From assembly GCA_963806335.1 (NCBI GenBank), contig CAWDXO010000018.1:1-64000 (forward strand): a stretch of DNA of 64,000 nt. The letters are read 5' to 3'. The notes beneath the pieces are model-generated. The model did not search any database. It had not been told where the DNA came from and saw only the letters and a program-made list of their open reading frames with translations. Numbering within the stretch: the first letter of the stretch is position 1; the number at the start of each line of letters is the position of its first letter. The translations under genes were made by a program, and so were the position numbers. Positions 31,771 through 40,577 of this stretch are shown here, one piece after another. Source of the DNA: Palsa-504 sp963806335 (GTDB lineage Bacteria; Actinomycetota; Actinomycetes; Streptosporangiales; Streptosporangiaceae).

Positions 31771-32826
31771 ATGACTTCAGTGCCAGATCGCGCCCGAGTC
31801 CGGCTCACCGGCATCTCGTCTCGCGCCTACGAGCATCCCGCCGACCGTTCGGCGCTGGTGGCGCTGCGTAAGCTCACCGGCTTCGACACCCTGCTTAAGC
31901 TGCTCAATGGCCTGTTCAACGAACGGGCCATGCGGCTTAATTTCCTTGCCAGCGGAGTAAAGGTCTCCGAGCGGCAGTTCCCGCATATCCACGAGATGCT
32001 GCGCGACGGCGCCTACGTCCTCGACATGGACACGGTACCCGAGCTGTTCGTCACGCAGACTCCCCTGGTGAACGCGATGGCGCTCGGTACCAACAACCCG
32101 TTCATCGTGCTCAACTCGGGCCTGGTCGACCTGCTGGACGCCGAGGAGCTCCGCGCGGTCATCGGGCACGAGCTCGGCCACGTGCTGTCCGGGCACGCCG
32201 TCTACCGCACCATGCTGTTCAACCTGATCATTCTGGCCACGCGGATCGCCTGGATGCCGATCGGCTACATCGGGCTGCGGGCCATCATCTGGGGCCTGGA
32301 GGAGTGGTACCGCAAGTCCGAGCTGTCCTGCGACCGGGCCGGGCTGCTGGCCGGGCAGGACGTCGAGGCGTCGCGGCGGGTCCTGATGAAGCTGGCCGGC
32401 GGGTCGCGGCTGGCGGAGATGAACGCGGACGCCTTCCACGAGCAGGCCCGCGAGTACGACGCGGCGCCGGACCTGCGGGACAGCATCCTGAAGCTGCTCC
32501 AGCTGCAGGGCAACACGCACCCGTTCGCCGTGGTCCGGTTCGCCGAGCTCGACCACTGGGTGGCCAGCGGCGAGTACGAGCGCATCCTGGCCGGCGACTA
32601 CACGCGCCGGGACGGTGACCGTACCGCGTCGGTGGGCGAGGAAATGCGGAACGCCGCGAAGGCCTACCAGGAGTCATGGAGCCGGTCCGAAGACCCGCTC
32701 ATCGGCATGGTCAGGGGCGCGGCGGACACGCTGGCCCGGGCCGGCGGCGGGCTGTTCGACCGGTTCCAGAACCCGAACCGCGGCGGCGGTAACGGCGGCA
32801 ACGGTGGCAACAACGACGACAACTAG
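31771..32826 (+). CDS. M48-family zinc metallopeptidase (HtpX-like)
   Basis: This 351-residue protease has the HExxH zinc motif (H133, E134, H137 in VIGHELGHVLSGH) and the third ligand E184 in RKSELSCDRAG. It carries at least one clear hydrophobic segment between the two motifs (TMLFNLIILATRIAWMPIGYIGL), so it is membrane-associated, as HtpX-type quality-control proteases are. The C-terminal tail is Gly/Asn-rich (NGGNGGNN). The ATG at 31771 was preferred to an upstream TTG. It is the only plus-strand gene within the conserved minus-strand nadD-proB neighbourhood and shares the intergenic region with nadD. A strong hairpin follows its stop. Confidence 0.9.
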   Translation: MTSVPDRARVRLTGISSRAYEHPADRSALVALRKLTGFDTLLKLLNGLFNERAMRLNFLASGVKVSERQFPHIHEMLRDGAYVLDMDTVPELFVTQTPLVNAMALGTNNPFIVLNSGLVDLLDAEELRAVIGHELGHVLSGHAVYRTMLFNLIILATRIAWMPIGYIGLRAIIWGLEEWYRKSELSCDRAGLLAGQDVEASRRVLMKLAGGSRLAEMNADAFHEQAREYDAAPDLRDSILKLLQLQGNTHPFAVVRFAELDHWVASGEYERILAGDYTRRDGDRTASVGEEMRNAAKAYQESWSRSEDPLIGMVRGAADTLARAGGGLFDRFQNPNRGGGNGGNGGNNDDN

Positions 32827-32839
32827 GGCGCTGGCTGGA

Positions 32840-32871
32840 GCGCTGGAGCGCTCGCGAGAGCGCTCCAGCGC
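32840..32871. terminator. Bidirectional terminator hairpin between M48 gene and proB
   Basis: GCGCTGGAGCGCTC (32840-32853) pairs perfectly with GAGCGCTCCAGCGC (32858-32871) over 14 base pairs with a GCGA tetraloop. It sits in the 60-bp gap between two convergent stops. No T-run follows on either side. Confidence 0.8.
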
Positions 32872-32886
32872 ATTAACGCTCCAGCG

Positions 32887-34140
32887 TCAGAGGATGACGA
32901 GGTCGTCGCGGTGCACGACCTCACGCTCGTACTCCTGGCCTAGCTTGCTCGCCAGCCACCGGGTGGACCGGCCCATCAGGCCGGGGATCTCGGCCGCGTC
33001 GTAGTTGACCAGGCCGCGGGCGACGATGTTGTCATTGTCATCACGCAGGTTGACCGGATCACCCGCGTCGAACACGCCGTCCACGCCGGTGATGCCGGCC
33101 GGCAGCAGGCTGGCGTTCCTGTTGACGATGGCTTCGACCGCGCCCTGGTCGAGCTTCAGGCTGCCGCGGGCCACCGCGGCGTGCTTCAGCCAGAGCAGCC
33201 TGGTGGCGGGCCTGCGGCCGCTGGCGGCGGCGAAATAGGTACCGGTCGGGGCGCCCGCCAGCGCGGCCGGGGCGCTCGCCGCGTCGGCGACCACGGCCGG
33301 GATGCCGGCCGCGGACGCGATCATTGCTGCTTCCACCTTCGTCGCCATTCCGCCGATTCCTGGTGCGTGGCTTCCCTGGGTCCCCTGGCCTGCCTTGATG
33401 CCCCGGCCCAAGGTGATCCCGTCCAGGTCAGACTTGTCGCGTACCTCGGCGATCCGCTGAGCGTCGCCGTGGCGGGGGTCGCCGTCGTAGAGGCCGTCCA
33501 CATCGGAGAGCAGGATGAGTGCCGTGGCCCGCGTGACGTGCGCGACCAGGGCGGCCAGCCGGTCGTTGTCACCGAACCTGATCTCGTCGGTGGCGACCGT
33601 ATCGTTCTCGTTGACCACCGGCAGCACGCCGAGCTCGAGCAGGCGGTCCAGGGTGCGCTGCGCGTTGCGGTAGTGGGTCCGGCGCATCAGGTCATCGGCG
33701 GACAGCAGCACCTGGCCGGTGCGGATGCCGTGCCTGGCGAAGGCGGTGGCGTACCTGGCGATGAGCAGTCCCTGGCCCACGCTGGCCGCCGCCTGCTGAG
33801 TGGCCAGGTCGCTGGGCCGCCGGGACAGCCCCAGGGGGGCCAGGCCGGACGCGATCGCCCCCGACGACACCAGCACAAGCTGCGTGCCTGTGCTGGCGCG
33901 GGCCGCCAGGGCATCGGCCAGGGCCACGATCGCCTCGTCGGCGATCTCGCCGTCCGCTGTGGTCAGCGACGAGGAGCCGACCTTGACCACGACCCGGACC
34001 GCCGCGGCGATGTCCGCCCGGTAGGCGGGCGCCTGCGCGTCGCGGCTGGTCGCCTGCGCGTCGCGGCTGGTCGCCTGCGCGTCGCGGCTGGTCGCCTGCG
34101 CGTCGCGGCTGGTCGTCTTCGTGTCCTGGCCGGTGGTCAT
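32887..34140 (-). CDS. proB: Glutamate 5-kinase
   Basis: The 417-residue enzyme phosphorylates glutamate, the first step of proline synthesis. It has the amino acid kinase domain (VVVKVGSSSLT, LVSSGAIASG, VNENDTVATDEIRFGDND, LLSDVDGLYDGDP, GIGGMATKVEAA) and a C-terminal PUA domain (about residues 320-400). The N-terminus has an extra 38 residues made of four TSRDAQA-type repeats encoded by a 21-bp tandem repeat, absent from typical ProB and probably disordered. The ATG overlaps the obgE stop by four bases, so the two are translationally coupled. A later start just before the kinase domain cannot be excluded. proA is not next to it. Confidence 0.95.
   Translation of the reverse strand: MTTGQDTKTTSRDAQATSRDAQATSRDAQATSRDAQAPAYRADIAAAVRVVVKVGSSSLTTADGEIADEAIVALADALAARASTGTQLVLVSSGAIASGLAPLGLSRRPSDLATQQAAASVGQGLLIARYATAFARHGIRTGQVLLSADDLMRRTHYRNAQRTLDRLLELGVLPVVNENDTVATDEIRFGDNDRLAALVAHVTRATALILLSDVDGLYDGDPRHGDAQRIAEVRDKSDLDGITLGRGIKAGQGTQGSHAPGIGGMATKVEAAMIASAAGIPAVVADAASAPAALAGAPTGTYFAAASGRRPATRLLWLKHAAVARGSLKLDQGAVEAIVNRNASLLPAGITGVDGVFDAGDPVNLRDDNDNIVARGLVNYDAAEIPGLMGRSTRWLASKLGQEYEREVVHRDDLVIL
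34031..34114. repeat. 21-bp tandem repeat at the 5' end of proB
   Basis: The unit GCCTGCGCGTCGCGGCTGGTC is repeated exactly four times (34031-34051, 34052-34072, 34073-34093, 34094-34114). On the coding strand it encodes seven-residue repeats. The copies are identical, which points to recent expansion or active homogenisation. Confidence 0.95.
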
Positions 34141-35576
34141 GGGGACAGCCGGGAATCGGTGCCGCGCGGGCCGAGGTGCGGGTCACCTCCGGCCCGGGCG
34201 CCGTGGCCCCGACGGCGGCCGGGCCCGGATCTGGCGCCGCTGGCCATGGGAACGGCCGGGTCCCAGTCGAACACCACCGCGTCGTCCATCTCGCCGATCA
34301 GGACCTCCGCGCCGGGCTCGGCGCCCGCCTCAGCCAGCGCCTCCTCCACGCCCAGGCGGGCCAGCCGGTCCGCCAGGTAACCGACCGCCTCATCATTGCT
34401 GAAATCGGTCTGCCTGACCCACCGCTGAGGCTTCTCGCCCCGGACGAGGAAGCTCTCCCCGATCCGCACGACCTCGAAGCCCGGCTCGTCGGTCGCCTTG
34501 ACCTTGACCCTGACCCGGACCAGCTCGGCGGGCTCTTCGGCCGGCCGTGCCGCCCGGTCCGCGGCGACCAGCGCCGCCATCGCGAAGCCTAGCTGGCGCA
34601 GTCCCTCCCCGGTGGCAGCCGATATCTCGAAGACCTGATAGCCGCGCTTCTCGAACTCCGGTTTTACCTGGTCGGCTTGCTCGCGCGCGGCCGGGACGTC
34701 GATCTTGTTGAGCGCGATCAGCCGGGGCCTGGTGACCAGTTCGACGCCGGTCGCGTCGCCGTAGGCGGCTAGTTCTTTTTCGATCGCGGCCAAGTCCGCG
34801 GCCGGGCTGCGCCCGGGCTCCTCGGTGGCGCAGTCGAGCACGTGGACCAGGATGGAGCAGCGCTCCACGTGCCGCAGGAAATCGTGGCCCAGGCCCTTGC
34901 CCTGGCTGGCGCCCGGAATCAGCCCGGGGACGTCCGCGACGACGAACTGGACGTCGCCTGCTTCCACCACGCCCAGGTTCGGGATCAAGGTGGTGAACGG
35001 GTAATCGGCGATCTTCGGCCGGGCCGCCGACATCGCCGCGATCATGGAGGACTTCCCGGCGTTGGGAAAGCCGACCAGCCCGACGTCGGCGACCGTCTTC
35101 AGCTCCAGGATGAGATCACGCTGCGCGCCCGGCTCGCCCTTGAGGGCGAACCCGGGTGCCTTGCGGCGGGGCGAGGCCAGCGCGGCGTTGCCGAGCCCGC
35201 CCCGGCCGCCCGCGGCGGCCACGAACCTGGTACCGGTGCCGATGAGGTCGGCGAGCACCTCACCGTCCGCGGTCTTGACCTCGGTCCCGTTCGGCACCGG
35301 GATGACGAGATCGGTGCCGTCGGCTCCGGTCCGGTTCGAGCCCTCGCCCTGCCGGCCGTTACCCGCCCGGCGGACCGGACGGCGGTGGAAGTCGAGCAGG
35401 GTCGCCGAGCTCGCGTCGACCACGAGGATGACGTCACCGCCGCGCCCGCCGTTGCCCCCGTCCGGGCCGCCCAGCGGCTTGAACTTCTCCCTGTGGACCG
35501 AGGCGCAGCCGTTGCCACCGTGGCCAGCCTGCACCTTCAGCGTGACCCGGTCGGCGAACTCCGCCACGGTACCCAT
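34137..35576 (-). CDS. obgE: GTPase ObgE/CgtA
   Basis: This 479-residue GTPase involved in 50S ribosome assembly and stress signalling has the Gly-rich Obg domain (residues 1-158, GGNGGRGGD), the G domain with GFPNAGKSS (169-177), DVPG (215-218) and NKID (300-303), and an OCT domain (about 350-425) typical of actinobacterial Obg. The last 35 residues form an Arg/Gly-rich tail. It starts at ATG 35576, downstream of rplU and rpmA, and overlaps proB. This ribosomal-protein-to-Obg order is widely conserved. A terminator-like hairpin lies between rpmA and obgE, so obgE may have its own promoter or depend on read-through. Confidence 0.97.
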   Translation of the reverse strand: MGTVAEFADRVTLKVQAGHGGNGCASVHREKFKPLGGPDGGNGGRGGDVILVVDASSATLLDFHRRPVRRAGNGRQGEGSNRTGADGTDLVIPVPNGTEVKTADGEVLADLIGTGTRFVAAAGGRGGLGNAALASPRRKAPGFALKGEPGAQRDLILELKTVADVGLVGFPNAGKSSMIAAMSAARPKIADYPFTTLIPNLGVVEAGDVQFVVADVPGLIPGASQGKGLGHDFLRHVERCSILVHVLDCATEEPGRSPAADLAAIEKELAAYGDATGVELVTRPRLIALNKIDVPAAREQADQVKPEFEKRGYQVFEISAATGEGLRQLGFAMAALVAADRAARPAEEPAELVRVRVKVKATDEPGFEVVRIGESFLVRGEKPQRWVRQTDFSNDEAVGYLADRLARLGVEEALAEAGAEPGAEVLIGEMDDAVVFDWDPAVPMASGARSGPGRRRGHGARAGGDPHLGPRGTDSRLSP

Positions 35577-35627
35577 CTCCCTAATGTGCCTTCGTGCCTT
35601 CGTGCCTTCATGCCTTCATGCATGAGA

Positions 35628-35657
35628 AAGGCGGGCCGGGTTGCCCGGGCCCGCCTT
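35628..35657. terminator. Hairpin between rpmA and obgE
   Basis: AAGGCGGGCC (35628-35637) pairs with GGCCCGCCTT (35648-35657). On the transcribed strand it comes 31 bases after the rpmA stop. It may attenuate transcription into obgE. Next to it (35589-35620) short GCCTTCRT repeats occur. Confidence 0.6.
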
Positions 35658-35687
35658 CTGCCTAGTCCTGCCTGTCCTGCGGCGGCC

Positions 35688-35951
35688 CTACGCCGGAGGC
35701 TCGGCCGGGACGATGCTCACGGCCCGACGGCCGCGGTACCTGCCGAACTCCACCGCTCCACCGACCAGCGCGAACAGCGTGTCGTCGCTGCCCCTGCCGA
35801 CACCTTCGCCCGGGTGGAAGTGCGTGCCGCGCTGGCGGATGATGATCTCGCCCGCGTTTACCACCTGACCGCCGAAACGCTTGACGCCGAGGCGCTGAGC
35901 ATTCGAGTCACGGCCGTTGCGGCTGGATGACGCGCCCTTCTTGTGTGCCAT
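35688..35951 (-). CDS. rpmA: 50S ribosomal protein L27
   Basis: The 87-residue protein begins MAHKKGASSSRNGRDSNAQR and continues LGVKRFGGQ, GEIIIRQRGT and HPGEGVGRG, which are diagnostic of bL27. The N-terminus reaches the peptidyl transferase centre. It begins with no N-terminal extension of the kind cleaved in Firmicutes. It follows rplU by one base. Confidence 0.98.
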   Translation of the reverse strand: MAHKKGASSSRNGRDSNAQRLGVKRFGGQVVNAGEIIIRQRGTHFHPGEGVGRGSDDTLFALVGGAVEFGRYRGRRAVSIVPAEPPA

Positions 35952-35952
35952 C

Positions 35953-36318
35953 TCAGTCTTCCTCCGCCTTAGCCTTGCTCTGCGACTTGGACTTGGCCTG
36001 AGCCTTGCCCTCGGCGCCGATGCTAGTGATCCGTACCTGGGTGTACCGCTGCCGGTGGCCGAGACGGCGCCGGTATCCGGTCTTGTTCCGGTATTGGATC
36101 ATGTTGATCTTGGGGCCTGCCGCGTCACCAACGATGTCCGCCGTGACCTGGTAGCGCCCAACCTCGGCTGGGTCGCTGATGACCCGCTCACCGTCCACCA
36201 CTAGCAAGGCCGGCAGCGTGATGCTCGAGCCGGCTTGGCCTGGAAGCTTGTCGACGGTGACAACATCGTCCAGCGCGACCTTTTCCTGCCGGCCGCCGCA
36301 GCGCACAATCGCGTACAC
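35953..36318 (-). CDS. rplU: 50S ribosomal protein L21
   Basis: The protein of 121 residues begins VYAIVRCGGRQEKVALDD at a GTG (36318) preceded by a GAGAGAG ribosome site. An upstream in-frame extension to 36378 was rejected because it has no L21 similarity. Conserved parts are GPKINMIQYRNKTGYRRRLGHRQ, the RNA-binding block, and VRITSI near the end. The last 20 residues are a Lys/Ala/Ser-rich tail. First gene of rplU-rpmA-obgE-proB. The 517-base leader upstream holds strong hairpins. Confidence 0.97.
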   Translation of the reverse strand: MYAIVRCGGRQEKVALDDVVTVDKLPGQAGSSITLPALLVVDGERVISDPAEVGRYQVTADIVGDAAGPKINMIQYRNKTGYRRRLGHRQRYTQVRITSIGAEGKAQAKSKSQSKAKAEED

Positions 36319-36596
36319 CCGAGAACTCTCTCTTTCCTTGCGCTTTCCTAGCATGCCCCGGCACACCGGTGTCACCACGGCGGGCTCGCTTGAACTTGCA
36401 CACGGGGTCCCGCGCAGCGGGCGACTCCCGACCGCTAAGGCTACCAGACCTAAGCGTGTTCACGAACCAGCTCGGGCGGAGCCGCGCGCCTATCCGGGTG
36501 AGCCCTGGCCCGGCCTCGAGAGCGGCCAACCGTTCGGGACGGCCGGACACTGAGGAGATTAAGGCGTCTCCTGGGACGTAAGCACTGATTGTGCGT

Positions 36597-36668
36597 GGAG
36601 GGTTTGGTTCCGCGGGGAGTTTAGGGACTGGGATCCTCCCTAAACTCTCCGCGAAGGGCAAACCTTCC
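36597..36668. repeat. Long near-perfect inverted repeat in the rplU leader
   Basis: CGCGGGGAGTTTAGGGA (36611-36627) pairs with TCCCTAAACTCTCCGCG (36637-36653) over 17 positions with a single wobble and a 9-base loop. Outside it GGTTTG (36601-36606) pairs with CAAACC (36659-36664). It could be an RNA structure in the rplU leader or the folded form of a small mobile repeat. Confidence 0.75.
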
Positions 36669-36745
36669 ATGATCTTTTCACGCTCCCGTGAAGCGGGTCA
36701 ACGCGTGGGGTGGGAGTGTGCTGAGAGGACGGCGGTCCTGATCCA

Positions 36746-36809
36746 AGAACCGGCTCGATGGAACATCGAGCCGGTTCTGACCGGCTCGATGGAACATCGG
36801 GCCGGTCAG
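36746..36809. terminator. Two GGAAC-loop hairpins downstream of rne
   Basis: AGAACCGGCTCGAT (36746-36759) pairs perfectly with 36765-36778, and CTGACCGGCTCGAT (36777-36790) pairs with 36796-36809 with one wobble. Both loops are GGAAC. The pair lies 27-90 bases after the rne stop and matches the pair at 18012-18068, so a terminator role for rne is likely. Confidence 0.7.
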
Positions 36810-36835
36810 CGGCTACGGCTCGCGGGCCAGTCGGG

Positions 36836-39532
36836 TCAGGCGGCGCCGTCGTGGGCCTGCTGGCGTTCTGGCGCGGGTGCGGCGCCGGCCGCCGGTGCGG
36901 CGCCGGCCGCCGGTGCGGCTGCGGTCGCTGGGCTTGCTGGGGCAGCTGGGTCGGGGGCGGTCACCGTGGCTGGGGTCGCGGCTGAGGTAGCGGAGGCAGC
37001 TGCGGCTGCGGCGGTCGCGGCGGCGGGCTTGCGCCTGCGGCGGCGGCCGTTGCCGGAGCGGCCAGGCTCACCCGGGCCGGCGGCCGACTGGCCGACGCCA
37101 ACGCCTGCGGTAGTGCCCGAGCCGGCACCCGAGCCGGCGCCCGCGGCGGCGCCCGAGCCGGGGGCCTGAGTGGCGTCGGCCGTGACGGCTGGGCCGTCGG
37201 TCAGCTGCCCGTTGTCGCCGGGCCCGTTTCCGGGCTGGGCGGCCACGGCCTGGTCGCGGGCGGCGTACGCGCCGTCGGCCGAGGGCGCGCCCGGCGCCTG
37301 GCCGTCGTCCGGCTGGGTGTCAGTCAGACGGGCGCGGGCGGCCACCGAGGCCGGGGTGGCGGCCCTGGCTCCGTTGCCCCCGCCGTTGCCGCTGTTGCCG
37401 CGGGCATGCGCATGGGCCGCCACGTGGCCGTCGGCGTCGGGGTCGAAGTTGAGGATCACGCCGCGGCCGTTGCAGCACTCACACGGCGTGGAGAAGGCCT
37501 CGAGCAGGCCCGCGCCCACCCGCTTCCTGGTCATCTGGACCAGGCCGAGCGAGGTCACCTCGGCCACCTGGTGCTTCGTCCGGTCCCGCGCCAGGCATTC
37601 GAGGAGCCTGCGGAGCACCAGTTCCCTGTTGCTCTCGAGCACCATGTCGATGAAGTCGATGACGATGATGCCGCCCACGTCACGCAGCCGGAGCTGGCGG
37701 ACGATCTCCTCGGCGGCCTCGAGGTTGTTGCGGGTAACGGTCTCCTCCAGGTTCCCGCCCTGCCCGGTGAACTTGCCCGTGTTCACGTCGACGACCGTCA
37801 TCGCCTCGGTCTTGTCGATGACGAGCGATCCGCCGCTCGGCAGCCATACCTTTCGCTCGAGGGCCTTGGCCAGCTGCTCGTCGATCCGGAAGTCGGCGAA
37901 CGCATCCCGGCTGCCCTCCCAGCGGCTGATCCGGTCGGCTAGGTGCGGAGCGACGTACTTCACGTACTCGTCGACCACATCCCAGGCCTCGTCACCCGAC
38001 ACGACCATCTTGGCGAAGTCTTCATTGAACACGTCCCTGATCACGCGGATGGTCAGGTCAGGCTCGCTGTAGAGCAGCGCGGGCGCGTTGGCCGTCTTGG
38101 CTTTCTTCTCGATCGTCTCCCACTGGGTGGCGAGCCGGGAGACGTCCCGTGACAGCTCCTCCTCCGCGGCTCCCTCCGCCGCGGTCCGGACGATGACGCC
38201 GGCGTTCTCCGGCATGACCCGCTTCAGAATGGCCTTGAGCCGGTTCCGCTCGGTGTCGGGCAGCTTGCGGCTGATGCCGGTCATGGACGCGCCTGGCACG
38301 TACACCAGGTAGCGGCCGGGCAGGCTGACCTGGCTGGTCAGCCGGGCCCCCTTGTGCCCGACCGGGTCCTTGGTGACCTGCACGATCACCGACTGGCCCG
38401 ACTTCAGCGCCGATTCGATCCGCTTGGGCTGGCCTTCGAGTCCGCTGACGTCGAAGTTGACCTCGCCCGCGTACAGCACCGCGTTGCGGCCCTTGCCGAT
38501 ATCGACGAAGGCGGCCTCCATCGACGGCAGGACGTTCTGGACCTTGCCCAGGTAGACGTTGCCGACGTAGGACTGGTGGCTGGACCGGCTCACGTAGTGC
38601 TCGACCAGCACGCCGTCTTCGAGCACCGCGATCTGGGTGCGGTCCTTGCGCTGACGCACCACCATCGTCCGCTCGACCGACTCGCGGCGGGCGAGGAACT
38701 CGGACTCGGTGACGATCGGCGGCCGGCGGCGGCCGGTTTCCCGGCCTTCGCGGCGCCGCTGCTTCTTGGCCTCGAGCCTGGTCGAGCCCTTCACCGACCG
38801 CACGTCGTCGTTGCTAGTCGGCTCCCGGACGTGCACAACGGTGTCCGGCGGGTCATCGGGGGTAAGTGACTCCGATCCCGCCGGGCTCTCGGCCGAACCG
38901 CGGCGGCGCTTGCGCCTGCGCCTGCGCGCGCTGCTGCTGGTGGAATCGCCGTCGTCCTCGGCGTCATCCGGATCGCCGGCCTCCGCCGGCCCACTGGCCT
39001 GCGCCGATCCCGCGGCGGCAGGCTCGGCGCCGGCGGCCGGGTCGGTGGCCTCTGCCCTGGCCGCGCTCCCCCGCCGGCTGCGCGTGCGGGACGATGGCCT
39101 GCGCCCCTCGGGCTGGGCCGCGCCATTTCCGCTATCGGCCGCCGGTCCCTGGGTCCCTTGGGTCCCGTGGGGTTCCTCGGCGCCCTGGCTCTCGGGCTGG
39201 GCGTCACCGGCTTCCGCCGCGGCATCGGCGTCACCTGACCTGCCCCGGCCACGGCTCGGCCTGCGCCTGCGTCTGCGGCCCGGGCCGTCGTCGTCACCGG
39301 AAGTCCCGGCGTCGGCGCTGTCGTTCGCGTCGGCAGGCGTCCCGGGGTCGGTTCCGGCCGGTCCCGAGGATCCGGGCGCCCGCTCGGGCTCCGGACGTAC
39401 CATCGGCGGCTGGAACACCACCTGCGGCGGCTGGAATACCGCGGCAGGCACGCTCGGGGTCAACTCGCCAGCATCACGCCCGTCCGTCGCCTTGTCATTG
39501 AATTCTCTGTCGTGCAGCTCGCTCTCGAGCAT
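36836..39532 (-). CDS. rne: Ribonuclease E/G family endoribonuclease
   Basis: This 898-residue protein has the RNase E/G catalytic core in the middle (about residues 290-700). It contains an S1 domain (VGNVYLGKVQNVLPSMEAAFVDIG), the two Mg-binding aspartates in VVDVNTGKF and IVIDFIDM, and the zinc-link cysteines in STPCECCNGRG. On both sides lie long low-complexity arms: an acidic and Arg-rich N-terminal 270 residues with RRRRRRP and RRRRRKRRRG clusters, and an Ala/Gly/Pro-rich C-terminal 190 residues. This both-ends-extended architecture is typical of actinobacterial RNase E, which initiates mRNA decay and rRNA processing at the membrane or in a degradosome. It is followed by the L21/L27 operon, as is usual. 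Confidence 0.95.
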   Translation of the reverse strand: MLESELHDREFNDKATDGRDAGELTPSVPAAVFQPPQVVFQPPMVRPEPERAPGSSGPAGTDPGTPADANDSADAGTSGDDDGPGRRRRRRPSRGRGRSGDADAAAEAGDAQPESQGAEEPHGTQGTQGPAADSGNGAAQPEGRRPSSRTRSRRGSAARAEATDPAAGAEPAAAGSAQASGPAEAGDPDDAEDDGDSTSSSARRRRRKRRRGSAESPAGSESLTPDDPPDTVVHVREPTSNDDVRSVKGSTRLEAKKQRRREGRETGRRRPPIVTESEFLARRESVERTMVVRQRKDRTQIAVLEDGVLVEHYVSRSSHQSYVGNVYLGKVQNVLPSMEAAFVDIGKGRNAVLYAGEVNFDVSGLEGQPKRIESALKSGQSVIVQVTKDPVGHKGARLTSQVSLPGRYLVYVPGASMTGISRKLPDTERNRLKAILKRVMPENAGVIVRTAAEGAAEEELSRDVSRLATQWETIEKKAKTANAPALLYSEPDLTIRVIRDVFNEDFAKMVVSGDEAWDVVDEYVKYVAPHLADRISRWEGSRDAFADFRIDEQLAKALERKVWLPSGGSLVIDKTEAMTVVDVNTGKFTGQGGNLEETVTRNNLEAAEEIVRQLRLRDVGGIIVIDFIDMVLESNRELVLRRLLECLARDRTKHQVAEVTSLGLVQMTRKRVGAGLLEAFSTPCECCNGRGVILNFDPDADGHVAAHAHARGNSGNGGGNGARAATPASVAARARLTDTQPDDGQAPGAPSADGAYAARDQAVAAQPGNGPGDNGQLTDGPAVTADATQAPGSGAAAGAGSGAGSGTTAGVGVGQSAAGPGEPGRSGNGRRRRRKPAAATAAAAAASATSAATPATVTAPDPAAPASPATAAAPAAGAAPAAGAAPAPERQQAHDGAA

Positions 39533-39781
39533 TCGGGCAATCTCCAGTCAGGCTCCCGGGCGCGCGGTATCGCGACGTTCCGCTCAATAGCGGCGTACCA
39601 CGACGCACCCGCACACCACACGGGAGCACGTTGTAAACGTAGGCCCGGGCGGAGCCGCACTGGCGGCCCCTGCCCTGACGGCACTGAGCTCGCGCGGATA
39701 CCGCGGGAGCTCGACAGCACCGAGCCCTGTAACTTATTCCGGTCTTCACGGGTACGGCTCCCGGGCACGACCGCGGCGCCG

Positions 39782-40576
39782 TCATGACCCATCCCCGGCC
39801 AACAGGGTTTTCCCGGTCAGCAGAGCTGTTGAACCCTGCGACAGCCGGGTGGTCAGTGGCGGCGACGACGGCATAATGCCTTCCCTATCGCGCAGCGCGG
39901 TCAAGACATCCTCGGGCCGCACGGCAGGGGCCGTATGTAGAACAACCATTCGAAGAATGGCACAATCTTCATGACCTGTCACGGCGGCACGATGGCCGCC
40001 ATCAGGATCGGCCGTGATCTCATCCGGTTCGAGTACGTTCATCTCGACCACGGCCGCGCGAGCATCCAAACGCCGGACGCCCTTGTCCGTGAGGCGCTCC
40101 ACCGGCGCCTCGCCGAGGGCAAGGAAGCTCGCGACAGCTCGCTCAGCCGCCACAGAACTCACGCCCGGCAAAACCATCCGCCACACAGACGCCTCCAGGC
40201 GGCCGAAGGAGTTGTCCCGGCGGGACGATCCTCCAGGCCCTCCCTGGGCATCCTCGGTGACGTCGATCACATCAATCCCATCAGGCAGTGCCGCGCCCAG
40301 TCGCTGGCACACTTCCGCCGCCGCCTGCCGGGCCGTCAGCGCGAGGCTCAGGTACTCAGCCTCGCTTGCCACACCGGTCGGAGCGCCGCCCGCATAGGAA
40401 ATCTTCGGGTGCGGCGAGAACCCGGCCGAGTAAGCGATCGGAAGACCTGCCCTGCGCACTCCCCGCTCGAAGGCACGCGCCACGTCCCTGTGGCTGGCAA
40501 AACGCATCTTTCCTCGCTTAGCATACCGGACCACCAGATGCTGCACCGCAGGCGTCTGGGGCGCCGGCTCCGCCAC
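39782..40576 (-). CDS. TIGR03936/DUF2344 radical-SAM-associated protein
   Basis: This 264-residue protein starts HLVVRYAKRGKMRFASHRDV, the hallmark of the DUF2344 family, and continues GLPIAYSAGFSPHPKISYA. In many bacteria this domain is fused to or follows a B12-type radical SAM protein. Here it follows the TIGR03960 gene with one base between stop and GTG start, so the two probably act as a complex. The reaction is not established. It is separated from rne by 249 bases in which only minor frames occur. Confidence 0.9.
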   Translation of the reverse strand: MAEPAPQTPAVQHLVVRYAKRGKMRFASHRDVARAFERGVRRAGLPIAYSAGFSPHPKISYAGGAPTGVASEAEYLSLALTARQAAAEVCQRLGAALPDGIDVIDVTEDAQGGPGGSSRRDNSFGRLEASVWRMVLPGVSSVAAERAVASFLALGEAPVERLTDKGVRRLDARAAVVEMNVLEPDEITADPDGGHRAAVTGHEDCAILRMVVLHTAPAVRPEDVLTALRDREGIMPSSPPLTTRLSQGSTALLTGKTLLAGDGS

Positions 40577-40577
40577 G

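Larger units (their letters stand above)
36319..36835. other. Long structured leader between rne and rplU
   Basis: There is no gene in these 517 bases. They contain a long imperfect hairpin (36597-36668) and two tandem GGAAC-loop hairpins (36746-36809). The rplU promoter should lie between these and 36318. No known ribosomal-protein leader was recognised with confidence. Confidence 0.6.
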
